Below are positions 50,259 through 61,559 of a DNA stretch of 64,000 bases, piece after piece. The stretch covers positions 1 to 64,000 of the forward strand of contig NW_002476421.1 of assembly GCF_000189635.1 (NCBI RefSeq), given 5' to 3'. The stretch's first letter is position 1. Every line of letters starts with the position of its first letter. A program made the translations under genes and the position numbers. The notes below the pieces were generated by a model. It worked only from the letters and a program-made list of their open reading frames with translations. It searched no databases and was not told the origin of the DNA. The stretch comes from Tetrahymena thermophila SB210 (taxonomy: Eukaryota; Ciliophora; Oligohymenophorea; Hymenostomatida; Tetrahymenidae).

Positions 50259-51305
50259 ATGAAAAAAGTTAAAAATTTTTTCAGAAAAATTTTTAAGGGC
50301 TCTGAAAGTGAAGATTCTTAGAATTAAAATAAAGAAAAACAATAAGTAAAGTAAAAATTTGAAAGTTGTTAAATATGCCTTAATGAGTACATTGATAAGA
50401 ATGTATGTTGCTAAAATTGTCAACTGTGTTCTACTTGTTTAGACTAGTGGTTCAGTTAGTAAATAAAAGACTAAATTGGTGATCCTTAATCTTAACTTTC
50501 TAATGTTAAGGTATCTTGCCCTTCGTGCATGAAAGATATTTCTATAGGACTTTTAAAAAAATTTCAAAAAATATTTAGTAACTCGATTGATGCTCTCACT
50601 CATTTTTCTCTTAAAAAAGATGATTCCTATATCGTATGCCCTTCTTCAACTTGTAAGAATATAGGATGGGTTGCTAATTAATAATGCAGATCAGATTTTA
50701 GCTGTACTGCTTGCAATTATTAGTGGTAAAATCCTAATAAAATAAGCTTGACGAAAATGGTTCTTTAAATTTTCAGTAAAGATTTTAAATCTAGATTATT
50801 TAAATTCATATTCACGAAAAACTGTCCATACTGCAATACATGTATCTAAAAAAATGGAGGATGTAAACATATGACATGTGGTAAATGTAAGAAATCATTT
50901 TGTTGGAATTGCAAATTACCAATTCATAGTAGTTTTAATCTAATTTGCACTTTAATTTGTCTCTTTAAAGCTTTGACATTGCTTGGACCACTAAATTTAA
51001 TTTTATATAAATGCAACTTCTATAACTATTTATTTTCATCATTAGCAAGTTGCTTTAGTCTGAATTATTTAATCTTATAATTTGGGATCTTAAGCGTATT
51101 TTACTTTTTCTTTAGATGCGTTTATTAAGTAGCACTTATTATCATCTTTTTTATTATTTTTGGGTCAAGATAAAAATTAGCTGGATTAGTTCTTTTATTT
51201 TTCGATTTGGTTTTATGGTATTACTTTACTAGATGGATTGAAGTTTTTTATTTTCTTATGTTTGGTTTCTAAGCTGGGATTGTTTTTCTTTTCTAAATAA
51301 AATGA
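50259..51305 (+). CDS. Membrane-anchored RBR E3 ubiquitin ligase, 348 aa
   Basis: The gene is intronless, 1047 nt. A basic, Gln-rich N-terminus of about 35 residues precedes RING1 (CQIC at 37-40, CCQNCQLCSTC at 50-60, CPSC at 87-90). The IBR has CPSSTC (127-132), CRSDFSCTAC (143-152). RING2 has CPYC (189-192), GGC with catalytic C202, then CGKC..CWNC (207-218). At least three hydrophobic blocks follow (about 226-250, 262-300, 306-345; FDLVLWYYFTRWIEVFYFL). The RW(M/I)EV(A/F)Y motif near the last segment is also in 39344-40390, which ties the family together beyond the RBR. The expected role is a membrane-bound ubiquitin ligase. It lies just after 49745-50149 on the same strand. Confidence 0.88.
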
Positions 51306-53049
51306 TAAGTAAAATCCTTAAAGTAAAAAACAATCAGACTAAATTATTAAATTAATATTTTTAATTAACAAAGCAAATACTTTATTATTCTAATAATACA
51401 TTTAATTATTTCTATATCTTATTTATTTTATATATTCTACATTTTCTCTAAAAAGGAAAGTTAAAAAATACTATTTTGTCAAAATATTATTCAAAAATGA
51501 TGAAGGATTTTAATAACTTAATTCAAAAATTTCTATTTTTCAGAGAAATTATAAAGATTTTGGTATAATAAGTTTATGATACTTTTTTAATATTTTATTG
51601 TTTATTCAATTAAATAATTTATGTATTTTAAATGCTACTGATGTTTCATTTCTTTATATTATTTTGGGATTTTTCCTATTGAAAAATGAAATGAGATGAT
51701 GGTAAAATAAATTTTTTACATTATAATCTAACTGATTTATTTTTAATAGTATTTTTTTATAAAGAAAGTAGAACTTTTTTGAAGAAAATCATAAATTATT
51801 GATTCGAATAAAATATTAATTAATACTTATTAATTAAAAGAATTAAAAAAATATATATATATTTAATTTGATATATTTTATTTAACATCTAATAAGATTT
51901 TTCATTTAAAAATGAAGAAATTATTTTGGAATGTTATTTAATTTTAATCATTTTTTTAAGAATCGAGGTTATATAAAAAAAATCAATTAATTTAAAAAAT
52001 AAATTAAAATTAACATTCTAATTAGAATTTTTGAAATATTTTTGTTTTAACAATTTTATTATGAAAAATTTGTGTTGGGAGGAAAGCTATTATAAATGAA
52101 TACATATTTAGGTTATTTTTACATATTAATAATTAATTTAATTATAAAAAACATCTAAATTATAAATAAAATTTATTTACTTTTAAAAGTTAATGTAGGA
52201 AACAATCCTAAGATTTAGCCATATATATTAATACGTCAAAAATTACTAAAGATTCAAATATGACTTGATAAAAAATTAATATTTCTGGATTAAGATTATT
52301 AGAATTAGAAGGTTGTAGAGAAGCATTAAATTAAAAAAGTAAATAAAATTTTTAGGATATTCTTAGTATTTTCAGCACTGAAAGTCATATTGAGTATATT
52401 AATAAATCAAAGTAAAATATAAATTAATAAAAAAGTAAATAATTAACTTGTTTAAATTATCAAATTAAAAATAGTTAAGCTGATATATTTGACTTTGAAA
52501 AATATTGCTTGACATGAAAATTATGATTTCAATAAATTCTAATATCAATTAATTCTTTAAATAAATCAATAAAAAAATAAATAATATCACAATTTTTGTT
52601 TTCAAGAAAAGCAGAAAAAAAAACTTTAAAAATAAAAACCTATTAATTAAAAATGTATAAATTAAAATAAGTTTTAATTAATTTTATTATAGGCATCATC
52701 AAATTATTTAAAAAAATAAAAATTATCATGCAAATCTTAACTATCAAGAAAAATTTTAGTTAATAGGACTTAATATGTAAGCAATTTATCATTAAAAAAA
52801 TATTAATTAAAATTAAAAAGTAATTAGTTAAAAAAATGATAAATCTTAGAGTAGAAATAAAGAAGCAGTCTTTAACTCTTTTAAAGAAGTAATTTATAAT
52901 AACAGGATAATCAAAGAATAAATTAATTTATTTTTGAAGATAATTTCAACTGCAGAAACCTTAGACTTTTCTTCTTAAACCTTATTTTTTGTCTTAAAGT
53001 AAAAAAAAATTTAGTTATTTAAATAATTGAATACACTTTCAATCTTAAG
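51306..53049. other. Spacer and unresolved 5' part of the following LRR gene
   Basis: No complete gene is visible. An ATG at 52728 opens a short frame (MQILTIKKNFSQQ) that may be the first exon of the LRR gene. An LRR-like SLTLLK stretch near 52870 and AETLDF near 52950 suggest further early exons, but I could not join them cleanly. Confidence 0.4.
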
Positions 53050-55086
53050 GATAAAAAAGTTTTAAATTGCAGATGCTATCGATTTGGCAACTCTCATTTA
53101 ATAATATAAAAATTTGCATACATTGGCTTTAGACTTTAGGTTAAAATATAATTTTATTATAAATTCTAATTAAGATTATTAATTGAAAAATTAAGAAATA
53201 CAACTTGCCTTTTAGAAAGCATACTCGTCATAGGAGAATAATTAAAATATTCATGTGTTAACACAATCATTTTAGACATAAGGTAAAGTTATTTTTATAA
53301 TATATATTACTGATTTTATCAAAGATAATTAGATATTATGAATGAAAAGACATACAAATAAGATGTAAATTAAACTAATAAGCCTACAAATATTGTTAAT
53401 ATGAAACTAAATATTAGGTAAATTTTATTTGATATATTTAGTTTCATTTATTTTTAAAGAAAAGATAATCAATAAGTAGGAATTAAAGAGCTTTAAAAAT
53501 GCTTCACTTTTATGAATAGATAAAATAAGTAAATTATACAAAATATTTATTTTAAGAACATTTTTTTTGTCTAAAGAGTATAAAATAAATAATTATTTGA
53601 AGTTATAGCAGAAACTTTATCAAAGTTATAAAGCTTGAAATAAATAGGACTATATTTTAAGTAAATTAAACATAAATTACAATTAATTAACTAATTTTTA
53701 GTTAATCTTAGGTCTCTGAAGACAATTCTTCATTTGTGTGTGAACATTTACTAAAATGCAAAAATCTTTCAACACTTACAATGAATATTTAGTAATTAAT
53801 TAAATTATAAAATTATTTCATTTAAACTAGTTAAATTTTTTTAAATATTAATGCTAATCATTAAAAACTATCACTGTTTATAAATTGATTAAAAATTAAG
53901 TCAAAAAGTTAATAATTTAAAAAAGCGGATAGCCCGCCGTGGGGCTCGAACCCACGACCACAAGATTAAGAGTCTTGCGCTCTACCGACTGAGCTAGGCG
54001 GGCAATTCAGTCAATCTTTGTATTAAAATAAACATTTTCTTGATTTCTGTATTTGATAAAATAAATTTAAACAAATGAAATTGATAAATGATATTAAATT
54101 TATTTAATAAAATAAAAGCAATCCTTTCATGTTTAATGAAGACTTCGTGAGGCTAGGAGATATTTTATCTTCAACAAATATTATTACTTAACTAAGCCTA
54201 TTTCTATAGTATCAAAAATATTTTATAAACAATATACATTCTAAACAAAATAATAAATTAGCATAATAAATATTGATCAATAATCTGCTAATCACCTTGG
54301 AAACAGTTTTTAGAATTGCAAAACTCTTGAGTCTTTATAAGTCATAGTCATGTATTTTTAAAAGTATTTTATAATTTTTTATTGTACTTATATACTTTTT
54401 AATTTAAAGGGCTAACTAAATAACTTAAAATTAAGCATTTTATTTAGCTAAAAATCTTCAAAGTTGTGAAAAATTGAGTTCATTGCATTTAAGTTTTTAG
54501 TAAGGTTTTTAAATAGGGTAACAAACAATTTAATTAGATTTTTTTATTAAAAAGATTTTTAAACTTAAATTGTTAAGAATCAAAAAGAATAGCAAAACTC
54601 TTAGCATTTTGCAAAAAATTAACAAGTCTTAATTTAGATCTTAGGTAAATTTATATTAAATTTATGTATAAAAGCCATTATCTTTATTAGGGGAAATAAC
54701 ATAGAATAAAAGGGATGCTTAAAAATTGGCAAATACTTGAGCCTATTTCCGACATTGAAAATTTTGCAACTAAATATTTCGTAATATTAAAAATAATTAA
54801 TAAGCAATTTAAATTAAGTCTTAATTAATTCTACTTTTATAACTAAGTCTAAACAGAATTTAAAACTAAGATATTTTGCTTATGGTGAAAAACCTTAGTA
54901 AAAGTTAAACTCTAACTTATATCGTTATTGTTACACAGTATTTAATTTTTTAATTTATAATTTAACTTTTTATTTCATTTATAAATTAAAAAAAGAGATG
55001 AAGAATATTAAGAAAACCACAATTTTAGAAGAAAAGTTTTATCTTAATTATTTAAAACTAAAAGACTTGTTGCTTTTTATATATGA
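53050..55086 (+). CDS. Leucine-rich-repeat protein, multi-exon (5' end unresolved)
   Basis: Confident exons are 53050-53139, 53197-53283, 53334-53417, 53577-53660, 53702-53791, 54262-54351, 54555-54644, 54691-54780 and the last, 54996-55086, ending in TGA. Internal exons are 84-90 nt with phase-2 GT..AG introns, and each carries one LRR ([72 protein letters not shown]). The last exon ([13 protein letters not shown]) matches the C-terminal style of 34376-36047 (HLMKLNRLVKMIK). Both genes therefore belong to one family. The longest intron seen, 53792-54261, contains a tRNA gene on the opposite strand. The start exon is not settled (a candidate ATG is at 52728). The likely role is protein binding, with partner unknown. 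Confidence 0.65.
53919..53924 (-). terminator. Pol III T-run terminator of tRNA-Lys
   Basis: There are six A on the plus strand, read as T6 on the minus strand, 7 nt beyond the tRNA 3' end. Confidence 0.8.
53932..54003 (-). tRNA. tRNA-Lys (anticodon CTT)
   Basis: The minus strand folds as a full cloverleaf. The acceptor stem GCCCGCC pairs with GGCGGGC, the D-arm is TAGCTCAGTCGGTAGAGC, the anticodon stem CAAGA/TCTTG encloses loop CTCTTAA with anticodon CTT, and the T-arm has GGTTCGAGCC. The A and B boxes of an internal RNA polymerase III promoter are intact. A T6 run immediately downstream on the minus strand (plus-strand A's at 53919-53924) is a typical Pol III terminator. There is no CCA in the DNA, as expected for a eukaryote. 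It sits inside an intron of the LRR gene, antisense to it. Confidence 0.97.
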
Positions 55087-55801
55087 AAATTGATTTTGAT
55101 ATTAAACATCAATATAAGTTTAAAATTAATTTATTGTATTTTTTATTATTCAAATGAATTTGTTTTAAAATTTCTAATATTTTCAATTCTTTTTTTAAGT
55201 TAATTTCTAGATAATTTATAATTGGAGTATTTTAAAGCCAATAGGTTCAAAATCGAAATCGAGATCGAGATCTATCATGCCAAAATTTTCCCCTCCAAGC
55301 TTTTCACTTAGAGGGCTACATTTTACAACATTTTAAAAAACTTTTTAAAAAATTTTTAAGAGTTTTTTAACAACCAATATACAATCAAGGAAAAAATATT
55401 TAATTTAAGAAGCAATTGATTTATAAAAAATTTACAATAATTAATTAAAGAAAAGATTGATAAAAAATAATAAAAAGATAATTGTAAAATAAATAAATTA
55501 TAAGCTAAGATAATACATAGAATATTGATAATTTCTTAATATTTATTTTGCTTGATATAAATAAATTGCTTAGATAATATAAATAGATATTGGTAATTCC
55601 TTTAAGATTGCTTCTTAAACAAATTGCTTAATATTAGATTTAATAAATATTATTATTAATAGATTATTATAAATATAAATTTCTTGATTACTTATTAAAA
55701 AATATTAAATTTATTGTAATAAGATTGATATTATAGAATTATATTGAATAGAACTAACTAAAATTAAAATAAATAAATAAGTAATTTTGCTTGAAATTGT
55801 T
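55087..55801. other. Spacer with one arm of a diverged inverted repeat
   Basis: There is no gene. About 55221-55350 is related, in inverted orientation, to 58750-58878. A short gagatc microsatellite occurs at 55251-55272. The rest is A+T rich. Confidence 0.5.
55221..55350 (+). repeat. Left arm of diverged inverted repeat
   Basis: The order gagtatttt, aagcca, gttcaaaat, ctatcat, caaaattt, cctccaag, tttca, gagg, attttaaaaa is shared with the reverse complement of 58750-58878, at roughly 75 percent identity by eye. Confidence 0.65.
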
Positions 55802-58049
55802 ATGAGTAATATTCCTTAGAAAAATAATAAAAGAAAACAAATCTAATCTCTTGATTTAATATCCTAACCTAGGAAGCTAATTTAAAAAAATGAAATGGAT
55901 GAGCTAATGCCTGTTTCGCTCCAAGAAGATCTAAATTAAGTATTTATTAAAATTACTTTTCAAATCTACTTAAGTAGATTGTAATTAAAATATTTCTTCA
56001 GCTATTTACCAACAAAATTAACCAAAATTGAATGACAAGTAAAGAGAAATAATAACCTATTAGGGAACTACCTCTGATAGATATTAATTTCTAGCTTAAA
56101 ATACCTTAGGCACTACGTCCTAAAATTTTAAGTAATTCTTTCTCTGAAGTAGTTTGCTAATTTGTCTAGTCTAGTTATTAACAATAATTACGAATTCTCA
56201 ACAATAAGATTAAAAATTTTTTTTAATTGAAGAAGTGCTAAATCACTCTTATTAACTTTTATTTTAATAAAAATAAAAAAATTAGGATTTATTTAATTCT
56301 ATGAAAGATCCTAAGAACAGTATAAACATTGGATTGGAACTTGAACAGTAGATTTCAGTGCAGTTGAAAAAACTTAATGGATAAGTAATACAGAAAATGA
56401 AGATAAATGAAGCTAGGGAATTTACAAAGCTCTATCCCTACGAAATCGATTATTTAATAGAAGAAAATGGTAAGCTCTACGCTGTTGCATCATGGGGAAG
56501 CACTTAATTTGATTTAAATTCTTTACCTAAGGAAGAGTAAGAATATTACTTAAAATAATACAATGCTAAAACTAATTACGAACAAAGGAAGACTAGAATT
56601 GCGCTTACAGACGAGTAGATCGACTATGTAAATTAAGTGATAAATATGCAACTAAATGATGAAATTGTATTGGTGCTACGAATTTTGCACAAAACTCATG
56701 GTATAGAACCTGTTTTTGAAAGTGAATACTAATCCAAAGTCTTTAAGAGCTTTATGAAATAACCTGATGCTGCTTTTTTGATATTTTTACAGGATATAGA
56801 TCCCTAAGTAGGCTTGGATATTAATGCCTTTTGCTAAACTCACTAAATTGACATGAAAAGTGTCTAAGTTAACTACATAAAGAAGAATAAGTAGTTAAAA
56901 CTAAGATTTACTTCATTACACTAATATGAAAGATTTGTGCTTTATTACAAGAGCATTAATATCTAGATAAAATCGGATGAAAATAATTAAGATTAGACTT
57001 CTTAGGTGCTCTAAGCCTTAAAAAATATGTACAAACAGATAGTAACAAAGAGGAAAGTAAGTGAAAAAAGTAACATTGTTGAGTAAAAGGGAGAAAATAC
57101 TCCTACCAACATTAAGCCTCTTATGTTTGGAGTCAAAGATGATGAAATTTCTTGTGATAAAAATTAGAATAGACTCAAAGATATTTAATTTTTATCTTCA
57201 GATAGACAAATAGAACTAAGTAATAATATGCTTGACCTAAAAGCAGGAGAAAAATTCAGCTAAATTCCCTAAGATCATATTGAAAGCGAATCGCTGATCA
57301 TTGATTACCTTGATAAGAATAAAAAATTAAATGTAGAATAAGCAGAGTAGCTTTAACCAGTATAGAAAAAAGTTAACTACGAGAAAGGCATTACTCAGCA
57401 TTAAGGATAACCTCCAAATCTAATGACTGAATGTCTAGAATAAAAGGAAGTAATTCCTGAAGACAAAGGTCTTTATATAAAGTAATAGCTAAATAAGATG
57501 AAAAATGACAATGTTGAACATAAAAAATTAAATGTAGAATAAGCAGAGTAGCTTTAACCAGTATAGAAAAAAATTAACTAAGAGAGAGGCATTACTCAGC
57601 ATTAAGGATAACCTCCAAATCTAATGACTGAATGTCTAGAATAAAAGGAAGTAATTCCTTAAGACAAAAGTCTTTATATAAAGTAATAGCTAAATAAGAT
57701 AAAAAATGAAAATGTTGCTAATGACTAGGTTCTCGAATTTATAATTGACTTTTAGGAAATCCTCAATAAAATGGCACAAGATAAAAGGTTTTATAAGACA
57801 AAGTTTGGCATTCCAAAACTAAAAGAAAGAAAAAGCATAAATTAGCTCAAGAATGAGCATAATGTCTATTTCGAGAAGGCTTAATAACTAAAAGGAAAGC
57901 CTTTTAGTAACTAGCTATTAATCGTAGAAGAGTATAAGAAAAAATACTCAATTTTAGGATTTAGATCTTTTATGGTTGCAAAGATGATCAACGAAAACAT
58001 ATCAATGAAATCGATTTCTTAATCGAAATTCTTTAATATTATTGCATGA
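55802..58049 (+). CDS. Unknown protein, at least 582 aa, with an internal 67-residue duplication
   Basis: An intronless ORF runs from ATG 56301 to TGA 58047-58049 (583 codons). Just upstream, a splice-acceptor-like tract (aaaaaaattag) is followed in frame by DLFNS before that Met, so the real start is probably in an upstream exon. A good candidate is ATG 55802, whose 138-nt frame (MSNIPQKNNKRKQIQSLD..) ends at a GT at 55940. The intervening exons could not be resolved. Residues of about 1-230 from 56301 look globular (YPYEIDYLIEENGKLYAVASW, FLIFLQDIDPQVGLDI). Residues of about 340-475 are two copies of a 67-residue unit starting KLNVEQAEQLQPVQKK. A basic region and a globular tail follow. No known domain was recognised. 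Codon use is more G+C rich than the neighbours. Confidence 0.72.
57322..57722 (+). repeat. In-frame 201-bp tandem duplication (2 copies)
   Basis: Copies at about 57322-57521 and 57523-57722 are nearly identical, with period 201 nt (67 codons), and encode KLNVEQAEQLQPVQKK .. ITQHQGQPPNLMTECLEQKE. The few differences include E/Q and V/I changes. Confidence 0.92.
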
Positions 58050-59530
58050 AATAAATAATAATAAAAAATTTAATTTTTTATATGTCATTTATGTTTGTAT
58101 TTTATTTTACAATATTTATTTTAATCTTTTCTTCTTAAATTTTATTTTAATTCAAAGTCCTATTTAAAAGAAATATTTTAATTTAATCTTTAAAAAGTTA
58201 GTTTTTTTTTTGAATTATATTTTAATTTGATTCATGAACATTTTTAGGATAAAAATATTAATATTTATAAAATAATCAAAATTTTTAATTTAATCTTTCA
58301 CACTAAAATTATACAAGATAAAATTTCTCATAATTTTCATTTTTAATTTTATCAAAATTTTAATTTTTTGAATAATTTCAGACAAATCTCTCCCAACCGA
58401 ATTCTCAGACAAACTCTGACTGTTTCTCCATTTAAATCTTTCTTAAAATATGTTCAATTAATGCTTTTCTACTTACAGCGTTTAATGAAATTTTCTGAAA
58501 GATATTTCAAATGAAAATATTCAAGCAAACAAAAGATATTTTTTTGTTTTGATAATATTTACAAATTAAATTTTATTCAATTTATCAACTCATATCAAAT
58601 TCAAATAACATCTGAATAAATTCCTGATCTAAAAACTGTTTTATCCAATTATGTCACTCACTACTGACACATTGATAAATTATGTTTCAAATACTTCTCT
58701 GTAAAATTAATTATCATCATATGTTACTACGAATTAATGATCTAATTATGCCAATTTGTTAACAAGTTTTTAAAAATGATATAAAATATAATCCTCAAAA
58801 TGAAATACTTGGAGGAGAAAAATTTTGTATGATAGTTATCAATTTTGAACTTTTTGGCTTCAAAATAAATACTCAGATTGTAAATTCTCTGTTTCTTTGT
58901 AAAATAATTTTTTTAAATTAAATATTTATTGGATTAGATTTAAATAAAAAATAAAATTAATATTGTTTATCAAATAGTAATTAAGAAAGATAAAACTTTT
59001 TTTCAAATTATTTTTGATAAAAAGATTTAGCTAATATAAAATTCAAATTTCTAATACATAAATGAAATTTTATAAACAATCAAGATGAAAATATTTTTTA
59101 ATTGATTTAATTAAACTAATATTAATATTGAAGGTTAATATTTTTATTTTAGAAACTAATATTTTTAAAGTTAAACATTCAATGTATTCTTTGTTTTTTT
59201 GGTTCTCTTCTGCAAAGATATTAAAATGAGTTGATGAAAATTTCATGGAAAATGAAAATTTTAGTAGAAGAAGAATAATATATTGAAATGTTAATTTTTA
59301 AAGTTTTATAATCAGAAATTTAAAGCTAAAAATTAGAAATCTTTCTATGATTTAATTAATTATCTATTTTAATTGAAAACTCATACCAACTATTTGGTGA
59401 CGTATTTAGAAACGGTATGCAAATGAATTTATTATGATCAATTAATTAGCAGTTTTTACAGTTTAAGCAGCTAATAAATCAACATTTTTTATAAATAATA
59501 CTAATTCAAAAATTTTAATAGGATATTAAA
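58050..59530. other. Spacer with right inverted-repeat arm and possible antisense relic
   Basis: There is no intact gene. The right arm of the inverted repeat lies at 58750-58878. On the minus strand near 58610-58680 a protein-like stretch (WIKQFLDQEFIQMLFEFDMS) precedes a TGA, and another near 58380-58500 reads ERFKWRNSQSLSENSVGRDL. Neither has a start nor a recognised domain. Confidence 0.4.
58750..58878 (-). repeat. Right arm of diverged inverted repeat
   Basis: This is the reverse-complement partner of 55221-55350. The conserved core is caaaattt..ctcctccaag..ttca..gagg. Confidence 0.65.
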
Positions 59531-60457
59531 ATGAGATTTATAAAAGCAATTATTTTAATTGTTTACTACATTTACAAATTCTTATTATAAAAAGCTAAAG
59601 ATTTAGCTGTAAATTTAACAAGCAAAAGTTTTTCATGTTTGGTTTGCTACTAAACAACTGATAAATAAAACAAGTTTTGCCTTTTTTGTAACATATGCTA
59701 CTCTTGTTTGGATTCTTGGTTTGCCTAATAAATCAAAACATAAATAGAAAACCTGTAAGACAACAGTAATCAGCCTAATTTATATTGTCCTAGATGCAAA
59801 CGGTCTTTCTCATAAGAAAAAATATTACAGAATCAAGATAAATTTAAAAAAACGATGATTTAAATTTCTGAACTGTTTATTAAAAAAAGCGATCTATTCA
59901 TAAAATGCGCTTCAAAGAAATGCCAAAACGTTGGATGGGTGGACAACTAAAATTGCTAAGACTAATTTGATTGTCCTTCCTGTGATTTAAAGTGGATAGC
60001 TGATAAAGGATAAACTGTTTTTTAAAAATTCTCCTTGTTGTTTAGCTTCAAAGAACTTAAATCTAAATTATATAAAGCAATCTTTGCAAAAACATGTCCT
60101 CATTGCAATATTTACATAATAAAAAATGGAGGATGCAACAATATGACATGCAAAAATTGCGGAAAAGGGTTTTGCTGGTATTGTAAGCTCAAGTATCAGC
60201 ATCCTTTCACACTTTTCTGCTTCATTTTTAATTTAGCAAGATTAGCTTCTTGCTTTATATTTCCTTTTGTTGAAATAATATAATTTATTTCTAAGATATC
60301 AAAATAATTAATATCAGATTTTGCTGAGCCAATTTATTTAACACCTTTATCTATCAAATTAGCTTTCTTTTATTTCTAAACACAGTCTATTTCTCTCTTT
60401 GAAAAGTCATTGAATCTAATTACCTCAATAAAAAGAAAGCCTATTCCAGTATAATGA
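59531..60457 (+). CDS. Membrane-associated RBR E3 ubiquitin ligase, 308 aa
   Basis: The gene is intronless, 927 nt. Unlike its relatives it starts with a hydrophobic N-terminal segment ([17 protein letters not shown], residues 3-19). RING1 follows (CLVC 36-39, [10 protein letters not shown] 50-59, CPRC 86-89). The IBR has CASKKC (126-131), CQDQFDCPSC (142-151). RING2 has CPHC (189-192), GGC with catalytic C202 and CKNC..CWYC (207-218). One hydrophobic block at about 228-252 remains, and the C-terminal part is shorter and less hydrophobic than in the 342-348-aa paralogues. The RBR core motif GGCNNMTC is closest to the classical consensus. It lies 8 kb from the other copies, so it is an older or transposed member. 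Confidence 0.87.
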
Positions 60458-61049
60458 AAGATAAAATAAAATGTTCACAATATTATTTTAATATAAAAAG
60501 ATTTAAATGGTTTTGTAAGATTTATATTTGAAAATTATATTCTTAAAAATTATTTCTTGAAAAAATTTATCCGAATAAATTTTAAATAAATAACTAATTA
60601 AATTGATTTTCGTTTAATAATTCATTATTAAATTTTACTTGTAAATTATCAATAATATCTCTCACAAAATAAAAAATGTATATTTCTCAATATTGAGTTG
60701 AAACAATAAAGATTTGTTTAAATGGAGTAGCATTTATATCAATTAACTACTTAATTATTATTAAAGTAGAATTTTAACAAACAAACTACAAAAATGATAC
60801 TTTTTTAGAATGAATAAACTTCTTTTTGCATAGTTAAGATTAAAATAGTATTAAATTTTAATTCGAAAATAATTCATTTAATTTGATACAACAAAGATAT
60901 TGAAATGAATGGATAAATTAATATAATTTTAAACAAAACATATTAAAATGACATAAAAATAATACAATAAATTTATTTTTATAAACAACAAAATCTACTT
61001 AAAAAAAATATTTATTTTTCTTTTTATATCTGATTCTTTTTAAATTAGA
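60458..61049. other. A+T-rich spacer between convergent genes
   Basis: I see nothing recognisable. It separates the 3' end of the RBR gene from the 3' end of the OsmC gene on the opposite strand, so it holds two termination regions. Confidence 0.45.
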
Positions 61050-61559
61050 TCACTTCTTCTTCCATTGAATATCTAATTGACAACCTGATTAAACTACCAT
61101 TCTTGCTACAGGGCATCTTATTTTGAGGATTTCGCTTAATTGCTTGATCTGCTCTTCTGAGGCTTCAGTTTCTACAATTGCAGTTCCATAAATTTTTTGG
61201 AAAGCAGATGTGACAGGTGGTTCTTCAGTGATTGGGAGATGACCAAACCCTCTTTCATCTCTTTCTCCCTTTATGTCAAAGTGAACGTTTTTTATTGTAA
61301 TACCCATTTGTTTAGCTATGAAGTTACCTGTGGCTTATTCACAAGCAATCAAAGAGGATAAGAACAAATATAAAGGTTAGTTAACCTTTGGATCAGTTTA
61401 TATTTTGTAATTCCCATTATCAGTGATATTAGCATTCCAACCAGTACCAGTAGCAGTTAATGAGTATTATTTAGTGAAACCTGTACCAGTACCAAATTTA
61501 AATATGTTTTATGTGTGTAATTTATTTGATAGATTAATAGCTTTTTAGAACAATTTCAT
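61050..61559 (-). CDS. OsmC/Ohr-family protein, 169 aa
   Basis: The minus-strand frame runs from ATG at 61559-61557 to TGA at 61052-61050, 510 nt, without introns. The N-terminal 35 residues (MKLFQKAINLSNKLHTQNIF) are basic and lack acidic residues, which suggests a mitochondrial leader. The body has the OsmC fold signature: ATGTGWNANI strand, FLSSLIACEQATGNFIAKQMGI with Cys73 at the start of the central helix, and ILKIRCPVARM with Cys149 in the second helix. In the family this Cys pair reduces organic hydroperoxides, so a peroxide-detoxifying role is expected. A start at the internal Met85 would cut away Cys73 and half the fold, so the longer model is preferred. The upstream start is a single ATG preceded by an A-rich tract. 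Confidence 0.87.

Noticed and set aside
55251-55272. gagatc repeat as a possible regulatory element
   Set aside because: It is too short and isolated; it is absent from the related inverted copy, so it looks like a local microsatellite expansion.
61089-61559. Initial idea that the minus-strand protein is a MIF or tautomerase relative
   Set aside because: The full frame shows the OsmC Cys pair (ACEQAT and CPVARM) and lacks the N-terminal Met-Pro of tautomerases.
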